Shown here: positions 23,880-33,571 of the stretch, piece by piece
How the letters are laid out: every line of letters begins with the position of its first letter
Numbering within the stretch: position 1 is the stretch's first letter
Source: Sympetrum striolatum
Lineage: Eukaryota > Arthropoda > Insecta > Odonata > Libellulidae
Length of the DNA: 64,000 bases
NCBI GenBank assembly: GCA_947579665.1
Contig: OX388341.1
Coordinates: 2,790,001-2,854,000 of the forward strand
Direction: 5' to 3'
Made by a program: the position numbers and the translations under genes
Notes under the pieces: model-generated
Told to the model about the DNA's origin: nothing
What the model saw: the letters and a program-made list of their open reading frames with translations, nothing else
Databases searched by the model: none

Positions 23880-25478
23880 AGAGCATGGGAAGGGAGAGGG
23901 TGGAAAGAGAGAGGGTAGGAAGGGAGAGGGTGGGAAGGGAGAGGGAGGTAAGGCTGAGGGTGGGAAGGGTGAAGGTGGTAAGGGTTCGAGTAGGGAGGGA
24001 GAGGGTAGGAAGGGAGAGGGTGGGAAGGGAGAGGGTGGGAAGGGAGAGGGTGGGAAGGGTTAGTTTGGGAAGGGTTGGGTGGGAAGGGGGAGTGTGGGAA
24101 GGGGGAGGTTGGGAAAGGAGAGGGTGGGAAGGGTGAGGGTGGGGCGGGAGAGGGTGGGAAGGGGGAGGGTGGTAAGGCTGAGGGTGGGAAGGGTGAAAGT
24201 GGTAAGGGTTCGAGTGGGGAGGGAGAGGGTAGGAAGGGAGAGGGTGGGAAGGGAGAGGGTGGGAAGGGAGAGGGTGGGAAGGGTTAGTTTGGGAAGGGTT
24301 GGGTGGGAAGGGGGAGGGTGGGAAGGGGGAGGTTGGGAAAGGAGAGGGTTGGAAGGGTGAGGGTGGGGCGGGAGAGGGTGGGAAGGGGGAGGGTGGGAAG
24401 GGAGAGGTTGGGAAGGGCGAGGTGGGAAGGGAGAGGGTGGGAAGGGTGAGGGTGGGAAGGGTTTTGGGGGGAGGGGGAGGGTGGGATAGGAGAGGGTGGG
24501 ATGGGAGTAGGTGGGAAGGGAGAGGGTGGGAAGGGTTAGTTTGGGAAGGGTTGGGTGGGAAGGGAGAGGGTGGGATGGGATTAGGTGGGAAGGGAGTAGG
24601 TGGGAAGGGAGAGGGTTGGATGGGAGTAGGTGGGAAGGGAGAGGTTGGGAAGGGCGAGGTGGGAAGGGAGAGGGTGGGAAGGGTGAGGGTGGGAAGGGTT
24701 TTGGGGGGAGGGGGAGGGTGGGATAGGAGAGGGTGGGATGGGAGTAGGTGGGAAGGGAGTAGGTGGGAATGGAGTAGGTGGGAAGGTAGAGGGTGGGAAG
24801 GGAGAGGTTGGGAAGGGCGAGGTGGGAAGGGAGAGGGTGGGAAGGGTGAGGGTGGGAAGGGTTTTGGGGGGAGGGGGAGGGTGGGATAGGAGAGGGTGGG
24901 ATGGGAGTAGGTGGGAAGGGAGAGGGTGGGAAGGGTTAGTTTGGGAAGGGTTGGGTGGGAAGGGAGAGGGTGGGAAGGGAGAGGGTGGGAAGGGTGAGGG
25001 TGGGAAGGGTGTTGGGGGGAGGGCGAGGGTGGGATATGAGAGGGTTGGATGGGAGTAGGTGGGAAGGGAGAGGTTGGGAAGGGCGAGGTGGGAAGGGAGA
25101 GGGTGGGAAGGGTGTTGGGGGGAGGTGGAGGGTGGGATAGGAGAGGGTGGGATGGGAGATTGTAGGAAGGCAGAGGATGGGAAGGGAGAGGGTGGGAAGG
25201 GAGTAGATGGGAATGGAGTAGGTGGGAAGGGAGAGGGTGGGAAGGGAGTAGATGGGAATGGAGTAGGTGGGAAGGGAGAGGGTGGGTAGGGAGAGGGTTG
25301 GAAGTGAGAGGTTGGGAAGGGAGATGGTGGGAAGGGAGTAGGTGGGAAGGGAGTAGGTGGGAAGGGAGAGGTTGGGAAGGGAGAGGGTGGGAAGGGAGTA
25401 GGTGGGAAGGGAGTAGGTGGGAAGGGAGAGGGTGGGAAGGGAGAGTGTGGGAAGGGTGCAGGTGGGAAGGTAGAGGTT
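23880..25478 (+). repeat. 15-bp G-rich minisatellite, right copy
   Basis: About 1.6 kb of a unit close to GGGTGGGAAGGGAGA, purine-only over long stretches. Higher-order structure is clear: a block beginning GGTAAGGCTGAGGGTGGGAA at 23,946 recurs about 226 bp later at 24,172. A GGGTTTTGGGGGGAGGGGGA variant recurs near 24,457, 24,697 and 24,859. Runs of three or more G at short intervals make G-quadruplex formation likely, and the polypurine character allows triplex DNA. It is not the insect telomere repeat. The array ends sharply at a T run near 25,480. Confidence 0.95.
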
Positions 25479-26417
25479 TTTTTTGTCTTTTTGCTATACG
25501 GCCCATCTAGAAAAAAATAAACGAGATATATGCAAGACAAGATGAAATACTACAGAAAACAAACCCAGGCAATTCAGCAGTTTAGGATTCTGAATTCGCA
25601 ATACCAGAAAATTTAAAGTTTGCATTCCGTCAAAGGATGATGTTGATGAACCTGAAAACTGCAGTTAATACAACCATGGTTGTTTCTTGGAAAGGACAAT
25701 GCAGTAATATTGGTGAATATCCTTTCCTTTCTATCTCTATACCAAAACAAGAATGAGTGGCCATAGAGAGTTATATATGATTACAAATTTGTTATTATTT
25801 TCATAGGAAACGAAACCAATTTTCTTATGAGGTAGAAAGTACCCACTTCCTCAGTGATGATATGAATGTTGTAATTATTAAATCTGTTAGTAAAGCTGTG
25901 AATTCATTGGTTTTACACTGATGTATTCCAATAGAAAAGCAACTACTTTGAAGAACCATTTCACAGAAGTATATTAGGTATTTTTGAAGGAAGAGCTCGT
26001 CAGTGTAATTATATTATTAATGCAGACAAGTTGTTAAGTGTTTACTGCTGCAAAATTTAAAAGATAAAACATCTTATTTATGTAAACCATTTTGTCAGAT
26101 GAGGCTCTTTAGTTAGTTTAAAATAAAGTAATTAGCTATTTGTATAACTTATATAATTAGGAAGTACTTTATGTAAAGTATTCTTTGGAATCAAGACAAA
26201 CATTGTAAATATACGTTTTGTAATATAAAACTTTTTCCAATATTTTATTTGTAATTTAACGTTCTCTTGGAAATGTAATTAAATTTGTAAATATGAATTA
26301 ATATAATCATTTTGGGAAATATATGACAAACTTTTTTATAAATATCTCTTGGTATTTATTATTTCACTCCTTGAATTACCTCTGCGTAATTTTAAATATA
26401 ATATGAAAGGTGCATTT
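25479..26417. other. Intergenic, nothing recognised
   Basis: AT-rich sequence just outside the palindrome. Open frames are very short and I see no motif or repeat family. Confidence 0.5.
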
Positions 26418-26650
26418 CCTGTTGGAAAAGAGTAGCATTAATGTTGGCAAAGAGTAATTACTTTGCTGGCCCAATGTAGGGCCAACGAAGTTACGGTTGG
26501 GCCTCTGTTGGCTTGTGCTGGTTGGCCCTAACGTTGGGGAATGGTGGGTTGGCAAACGGTGAGGCGGAGTGCCATTCCATACCGTTGGCCAACCGTGGAC
26601 AACAACGGTTTGCCAATGTTGGCCCAACGATGTCGTATTACTTGGGGTTG
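26418..26650. repeat. TTGGCC-rich self-complementary repeat
   Basis: A GC-richer island made of short variants of GTTGGCC, CCAACG and TTGGCAAA in both orientations. It interrupts the reverse transcriptase frame of the LINE at 26,651. On the minus strand the RT reads as far as ...LIINEQ, and the expected continuation of that conserved motif is replaced by this block. It is probably a mobile or tandemly expanded short repeat. I cannot assign a class. Confidence 0.6.
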
Positions 26651-28770
26651 CTCATTAATAATCAATGATAACACATCAAGATGGATTTTGTCCACAACCA
26701 GGCTTTCAAATACCTTTGCTAACACTGTTTGAATAGCAATTGGCCTGTAATTGGAGATGTTGCATTTATCACCGCTTTTTGGGGGTTGGGTAACAAAACT
26801 AGATTTTAAAAGTTTAGGATATACCCCACTTTCCAAGGACTTACTGTATATAATATATAGAGGAGCCAATACCAAGGAGCCATAGCAGTGTTTTAGCAAA
26901 AAGCCAGGAATATTATCAGGTCCTTCTCCTTTGGATTTGTCGAGAGAGAGTGTTTTGGTATCAATACCTTTACTTGACAGATGAATATTATTTAAATTAA
27001 TTGCCATTGAATTTAAAATTTGGTATAGGCTTTATGTGCAGCTTTTTGGAGATTTATATAGTACTTCAATTCATTTGAGAACCCCCTAAGATAATTACTA
27101 TCATATATTTGAATAGTAGATGTGAATGATTCAATTACTTTATGTAAAACACAGTAAAATGAGATTAAATCTTCATTGACATCTTTGCTACTTAAGAGAC
27201 TTGCCCAATTAATGCTAAAAAGATAGTCGGTTAAGGCAGGATAGTTACATGATTTAAAATGAAAAATTTTCATTTAGAAATTCATCAATTTCACATGGGT
27301 TTTTAATTTTAGAGCACAGGATAAAGCAGGATGGTAGTCATCGCATAATAAAATTGGATCAGATACTAAATAGCAATACACTCCAGTTGGAGTTGTTAAT
27401 ACCTAGTCAAGAACATTGTTATTTTCATTTGAGACTTCATTTACCGGAGAGAGGCTTAGGAAAGCTAGAGTATCAATCAATATTTAGCCTGGGATTTGTA
27501 AGATTAAGATTAATTGGTTTTTTGGCAAGTGTTAATCTCCAGCTATTATAATGTCTGTGGGGTTTTTGGATTTAATTCTGTGTTCTAGTGAACAAGTATG
27601 CCTCATAGAGTTCATAGGTTGAGCAAGGTGGAATATGAACAGCCCCAACTAGGATTTTTGAAGACTCACCTTTTATGCATACAAACATTTCTTCAGCTCC
27701 ATAGTTGTCACAGGGAAATGTAAATGCTTTTAACTTTGAGTTCAAAGCTATTAAAACCCCTCCCCTTTTTGCTGGATGTTGTTTCTGACAAATCTAAAAA
27801 TATTATGGTGCAACATACCAAGTCCATTTAATGAAATATCTGAGTTAAGCCAGGTTTCAGTGAAGATAAGAATGTCGTAAAATCCAGTTTGTCACGATTT
27901 TCAGTTCTTTTAGCTCTTAAACCTCTGACTTTTGATAACAGACGTTCTGTTCACCAAATGTTCCCCATTTTTTTAACCAGATGATCCCTTGACTAACTTT
28001 GGAACTCTTTTTTCATACCTGATAGTCCAGTCCATTTCTCCTGTTTGCTTTCTAGCTCGTTTTGTAGATTCTTTGTGTGTTCCTTTTACACAAAAGTTAA
28101 GTCAGCACGCACATTATTTTCAACACATTTTTTGTTCTATAAGACTTGGATAACGTCCCTAGAGCACAATCACTTTTATTGGTCAGGTGCTAGTTGTTCT
28201 TTTGATTGTCTATGCACCTGAATGCCATTTAGAGAGACGTCTGGATTCGCTTTCAAAATCTCTTTGATTTAGCAACTTCATATACACCTATCGTTGTCGT
28301 TGGATTGCTGCACATTAAAAATAATGACATTGTTGGCCCTATGTTCTTTTAGAGACTTCATGGTATATATCTTCTACATCATCAACAGTTGATCTTTTTG
28401 TGACATTGCTGTTTTCTACTCTAATTATCCATTGCTGTCTTTTTTCTGAGATAAAGGACACAACTGAAATCATCAGCCTCACTGCTTTACTTATACTGGG
28501 AGTGATATGTCCTATATAATAAGAATCAAAATCTTCATCGAGAATTACATGTTTCTCTACTACTCTTTTCTGTTTTCACATATTGCATACATATTTCCGT
28601 ACGTAGAGTCTTTTCTTCTGTGTTAGTACAGCGCTTGGAGTTAAACATCTCCCAGGTTCTTCTGAAGAGAGAAATGCATTTTTTCCTGTTCACTCTTCAC
28701 TGTGTTCTTGTCCAGACAAGTTTCTTCTTGAAAAGCCATAACAATATGTACTAGTAGAGCCATAAAAGTT
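26651..28770 (-). pseudogene. Dead Jockey/CR1-like non-LTR retrotransposon
   Basis: Pieces read in order on the minus strand. The 5' part (about 28,000-28,760) has an ORF1-like fragment with RANNVIIFNVQQS, resembling the NVIIFGLPES-type motif of LINE ORF1 proteins. About 27,400-27,890 is an AP-endonuclease fragment (ILIFTETWLNSDISLNG, GGVLIALNSKLKA, and IIIAGD followed by a stop). Then 27,013-27,273 is the endonuclease-RT linker (LKYYINLQKAAHKAYTKF). Finally 26,651-27,007 is the start of reverse transcriptase (SNYRPIAIQTVLAKVFESLV). Stops and frameshifts break it throughout. The RT catalytic part is missing, cut off by the TTGGCC repeat at 26,418-26,650. Confidence 0.8.
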
Positions 28771-28869
28771 CTGTAGCATTCCGGTTCGATGTACATAATG
28801 TTTCATAGGAATTTACAAATCTCGGCTAATTTAAATTCTTCATCGATATGCTCCCTTTTCCTGCCATAA

Positions 28870-28985
28870 AAGTTTCGGTATCATTTGGGTCGGAACTGGG
28901 AATCAAACCTGGGTCTTCCAATTGCCAGTCAGATGCTTTGTGATTTATCCTGGCTGTACGCCATTTAGTGCAAATAACCTAAACC
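28870..28985 (-). repeat. tRNA-derived SINE fragment
   Basis: On the minus strand there is a B-box GGTTTGATTCC (28,899-28,909) preceded by GGAAGACCCA, and about 45 bases upstream a possible A-box (TGGCGTACAGCCAGG). This is the arrangement of a tRNA-derived SINE promoter. It cannot fold as a proper tRNA. Confidence 0.55.
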
Positions 28986-29879
28986 CAATTTCCATTAATA
29001 GCCTAAATAATTTTTAAATCGTATTAAATCATCAGATGCATATTTATTCGTCAAAATTAATATTTTTTTGTTTATTCCCACATTTAATTTACTCCAAACA
29101 ATGACCGAGACATTTTTAAGGAATTCGATTTAAAAAAATTGGAAAATTATGACAATTACAGCTTCCAAAAGGAAAAATCTAAGGTAATGTCTAATTTGGC
29201 CAGAATTTTTGGTTGATTTGCAGGTTGCCTATATTAAAAAATTGTTTATCATTCCCAGGCATCGTAAAATCATAGATTAAGTTAAATTAATTTAAAATTT
29301 CAAAATAATACAGAGATATAAATTAATCGAAGATACTTACTAAAATGTCTACATTTACAATACCTCACCATAGGCGTTTCTTTCCCATTTCCACCTGTAA
29401 TTTTGCAAATTTTTAAACTTTAGGGCAGCAGTGGTTAATATTATCAGATTTCGGAAAATTTTGCATGCAAGATCCTCATATCAGTACACAACTTTCACAA
29501 CATAGGAGAAAATTTTAGCTGGAAAAAACGTTTCTTCGGCACACCCTATTACACATATCGCTATTTATGCATTCTTTGATTCCAATTCCCTACTGCATTT
29601 CTTTAGGCACTCCATTGTATTAAGAAGAAGGCGGCAGCAAAAACTAGCAATGAATTTACAAGAAATAATAATGAGCATATCCAACCTATTCTAAAAATAA
29701 TACAGAGCGTATGATACCACGAAAAAAGGGGATATTTGCTGAGGCAAAGCAACCATGTTTAACTTTAAAAAACGACCAAAATAGGGGAAAGTGAAATAGC
29801 AGGCAAATGTACCTAAACAAGTAATGATTGATCAATCAAAATTGATGCACTCATTCAGTGTATCATTTTATCTTTTCCT
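28986..29879. other. Intergenic, nothing recognised
   Basis: AT-rich sequence with no open frame of note and no repeat family I recognise. Confidence 0.5.
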
Positions 29880-30010
29880 CAAATCCTTGGCTTGGAGTGT
29901 TTTGGTGTATGGGTGTGAAATGCGGAAATACTGAGAAGGCCTTAAGAAAGTAATTGATGGTAGAATAAAAGAATAAGCAGAGTACAACAATGGCATGTTG
30001 GATGACTTAA
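29880..30010 (+). pseudogene. LINE reverse-transcriptase C-terminal scrap
   Basis: The + strand reads LAWSVLVYGCEMRKY, then a stop, then KKVIDGRIKE. This matches the conserved W(S)V-LYGCE motif downstream of the RT palm in RTE/Jockey-type LINEs. Only this short remnant is visible. Confidence 0.5.
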
Positions 30011-32287
30011 AGGGTGGGCTACATTACCAAAAAGGAGATGGCATTGAAAAGGTATTTTTGAATTTTGATGGAAACTACCAAAAGGTAGAACACATATGTA
30101 TAGTGGGGTGGTCATTGATTTCCACTTTTTTGTTATAATCTGTAAATGTTTTCACTTTATCGATATAATCGCTTTCCTTGGTTGTCTAAGGAAAGGATGA
30201 GATATTAATATTCCTTGATGTACTTAATGCTAAATATGGATTTATATATGTAGGTCGGTTAGAAGATATTTCTTGTTTTTGGTTTCTTGGTTTTTGAAAC
30301 ATGAAGTGAAGTAGGAGAGATATTATGTTTTGGGGAGGGATCCATGTTACGGCGGTTGGCTATATATTTGTAGTCAGCTATCAGATTCTTAAAATGGTTT
30401 CTATTGCTATGGCTGGAATTAAAGTTCCTTCACTAAAAGTAATCAGCCTGTCCATTCTAGATAATTTCCAAAAGACAAGCTCTTCACTCGTTCATAATAT
30501 TTACTGTTAAAAACTACTCTCAAATTAAAATCATACAAAACAAAACTTACACCAAAATGGTAAAGGCTGAGGAACAAAATAGGTACACTCTTGGAAGGAG
30601 GCATTCCTCTAGTTCAGTGGAACTCGTAGATATCTAAAATCATGCCAAGAAGCAAGAACACTAAAGCATAATTATCTTGAAGATACACATAGAAGTTATA
30701 TATTAAAATTTTAATTATTACCTACTTTTAATTTCCACGAATAAAATTTAACAGATCAATTTTTATAAAGATGTGAGATATACCATCTCTGTGTGCTATT
30801 CCATTTTAATTTCTTCCTTTAACATCATTTGAGAACAATTGCATGACATAACAGACATCTGAAATAATAAATAAGGATAATAATAATAATTGATGATTGA
30901 ATTATGATGGTGATAAATTCAGACTCGCCTTGTTTTTCCTGAAAGCCAATGACAAGTGACAGAACAGAGTCATAGCAAAGGGATGGATCAATGAGGATTG
31001 ATGCCAATTACAAGGGAAACTTCAGAGAATAATACTTATGTAGAGAGCAAAAAATATTAAGAATGATAGTTAGATAATGACAGTAGATTACACGATGGAA
31101 ATGAAGTTTTCATGTTATGAAGAACTTAATAAAGCATGTGTTATCATGAGAATCTTCTTCGTCCTTCTTTAATGACAGTAGAATTAAGAATTTATAGTTA
31201 ATGCATAGATAACACAATTATTCTTGCAAATTGGGATGGTTGAAAAGTATTTCCAAAGGCCCAAAACAGCAAAACTAAGTGACAAAGTCAACAAAAAATA
31301 ATGTCAGGATAACTACTTATACAGAACAGAATTTGACTTAAAGTAAATACATATAGCCTTGGCATGAATAAGATTATTCAAGAAGGGTATCCTGCAGCTT
31401 ATAAGTTGACGTGATAGATATAAACTGGAGTCATTTCTGAATTCAGAGACCAAGGGTTAGAAACAAATGTCAATTCGAAGTCGACAAAATGTGTTCCTCA
31501 GTGTTATCACTTTCCTATTTAATGGTTAGCTTAGGTCTCCCTTATAAATATCGTCATAAGTCTGTATTTTCAATTTAAACACATTACTAACAACGCCAAA
31601 TACTAATGTGATGGAAAAAACCACCTAAACTGAAGAATTTCAATGGAAAATCAACGAGGTGATTCATGTAAATCTGAAAGCGATACAACTTATAACGGTG
31701 AATACAAGTTTAAGAATATTAAAAAATGATTTGATTGAATATTAAGAGAAACTAATTGACAATAATTTCCAAGGAATGAGATCGGTCGTTATACCTGAAT
31801 CATCCTTCGCCGAGAAGGTATCTAAATAAGGACTAAGTAACGTCGTTTTTTCAAGAGCTAGTTTATTTTTCGAGAATATCAAGATAACAGTTTCAATTTT
31901 ACATTAACAATCCCATAGAGGAAAAGTCAACAGAAAGGATTAGCTGTCATTCGACTGAAGGAGAGTGATAAAACATAGGATAACCAAACATTCCGTGTGT
32001 TCCATGTCGAACGACTACCCCTGCAATGTATCGATATCGAAGTTTGCGAACGATAGTATTCATACCAGTATCGTCCATCTTACGTAGGAGGAGGATGAAC
32101 CTTCGTAGCTGCTCGTAGTTTTGTCACCCGTTGCCAATGGCGCAGCGACGAAAGAGTGTACTTCTTTGTCAATAGGTGGCGTTACTGTCGCCTCAACGGC
32201 GCCAGGTTTAATTCTATTTAATTTTTCTCTTATTCTCATTTTTTTTTGCTTTTAGTAGCTATATTTTGATAGCATTTACCTTATGCA
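30011..32287. other. Intergenic, mostly nothing recognised
   Basis: AT-rich, without supported genes. A more GC-rich patch at about 32,000-32,210 contains the octamer TATCGATA at 32,029-32,036, identical to the DRE element of Drosophila promoters. No adjoining coding exon was found, so a promoter here is only possible. Confidence 0.4.
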
Positions 32288-32463
32288 TGTGCGGATACCA
32301 AGGGAAACTACATTAGGAGCTTAATTGCAACTTGAAGTCTCCTTTGCATAGCAGTGAGTTTTCAAGAATGTAAGTCTGCATCTTGGTGACATTCACTGCT
32401 GTGTAAGGGAGACTACAAACAGCAAACAAGCTCCTAACATAGCTTCACTTTGTAGCCAGCACA
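32288..32463. mobile_element. Long imperfect hairpin, foldback/MITE-like
   Basis: About 75 bp at the left (starting TGTGCGGATACC, then TTAGGAGCTT and AGTCTCC) pairs with the reverse complement of the right (AGTCTCCC, AGGAGCTTG, TGTGCTGGC). About 25 unpaired bases lie between. No coding content. The shape is that of a small foldback transposon; a structured RNA gene is the alternative. Confidence 0.65.
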
Positions 32464-33150
32464 GCTATTAATGAACACTGCAAAAGTATAAAGTACGTCT
32501 TAGTTACTCAGTAGATTGAGAAAAGATGGCAGGAAAGCAGGAAGGATGAAATTGCACAGTAAAAAAGTTACAAGTACAGTTTACCAATTTATTTACATTG
32601 AATGGCATACATAGTGTGAAATACAGTAGAAAGATAAATGACTTGTATAGGTTTTCTTGCAATGACACAAAATTTCTTTATCTCAATTAAAAAAATGTTA
32701 GTGATAGCATTTTCTGGTATTCTCGAATTCCTGGCACTGAAGTGCAGTAACTGAAACAAATAAAAAGATATCAAGCAGTTAAGTCAATTATTCATAAAAA
32801 TCCTTCAAAATGGCTGATTATTCCACTACCACCCAGGAGGTTATCAGTAAGGTAGCATTTCTCTTTTTCCATAGGTTAATTGTACCTATGTGTTAAAGAG
32901 ATCCCCAAGAGGTCTATGAGAAACCAATTATCACCAATCTGTAATAGATAAACAGTCAATGTACAAGGAATATAAGATGAATTCAAAATATTATAACACA
33001 TTCCATTTACAATAGAAATTACCTTTTGAATTTTGCTGGTGACTCCAAGAGTGATACTAGCAGAAACCCATTCAAAAGAGTTTACCTTAGTCCTAGGTTA
33101 AACAAACTAGATAGAATGTAAGAAAAATTTACAGGAATATGTTAAACATA

Positions 33151-33571
33151 ATTACATTTTAAAAACTTAAGCAATATTTACAAACTTGTCATGAAAAAAT
33201 ATGAAAGTAAAGAACCCTTTTTTTAATGGGAGAACCCCGTTTTTGTATTTTCAATATTTGTAAATTAATATTTAAGTAAGAATAAGAGAAAATATTGAAA
33301 TTTCTATAATGTTTTTACTGTTGTATAATCCATTACATTGTAAAAACTTAAGCAATATTTACCAACGCATCGCAAAAAAATTGCTTTAAAGGAATTAAGG
33401 AAATTGGTAAGCATAGGTAGAAAGAAATCAGAACTAAACAACATGAAATTAATCTGGAATTAAAGAACCCTTTTTTATAGGAGAGAATCTTCTTTTTACA
33501 TTTTCTATATTTTATATTAATATTACGTAATAATAAGTAAGAAAAAGAGAAAATATTAAAATTTCAATAAC
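33151..33571. repeat. Diverged tandem duplication at a gene 3' end
   Basis: Copy 1 (33,151-33,310) and copy 2 (33,332-33,571) share AAAAACTTAAGCAATATTTA, then AAAGAACCCTTTTTT, then GAGAAAATATT. Copy 2 has about 75 extra bases in the middle. Copy 2 extends through the stop codon of the gene ending at 33,556, so the repeat includes that gene's 3' flank. Confidence 0.65.

Larger units (their letters stand above)
11264..25478 (-). repeat. Right arm of the ~25-kb inverted repeat
   Basis: This is the reverse complement of the left arm, with two extra blocks. One is a family X transposon at 15,036-16,089, whose empty site is intact on the left near 7,486-7,491. The other is a 1.2-kb segment at about 21,003-22,200. 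Outside the central ~1.1 kb per arm, single-base differences are rare; short frames in the two arms translate identically or differ at one to three residues. The arm ends in the G-rich minisatellite. The central zone (11,264-12,412) shows roughly one difference every 6-10 bases where I compared it. Confidence 0.95.

Noticed and set aside
1..25478. Idea that the palindrome is purely an assembly mirror artefact
   Set aside because: The arms differ by point changes, a 1.05-kb insertion with its empty site, a 1.2-kb block and a diverged core, which a simple fold-back artefact would not give. Long-read proof is still needed.
1..25478. Polinton/Maverick or viral genome with long terminal inverted repeats
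   Set aside because: No polymerase, integrase, packaging or capsid-like frame is seen, and the spacer is only about 73 bp.
23731..25506. 591-residue minus-strand open frame rich in Pro, Ser, His and Leu
   Set aside because: It is the translation of the 15-bp minisatellite. A 15-bp unit keeps several frames open on both strands, and the mirror array behaves the same way. There is no start context, splice or non-repeat domain.
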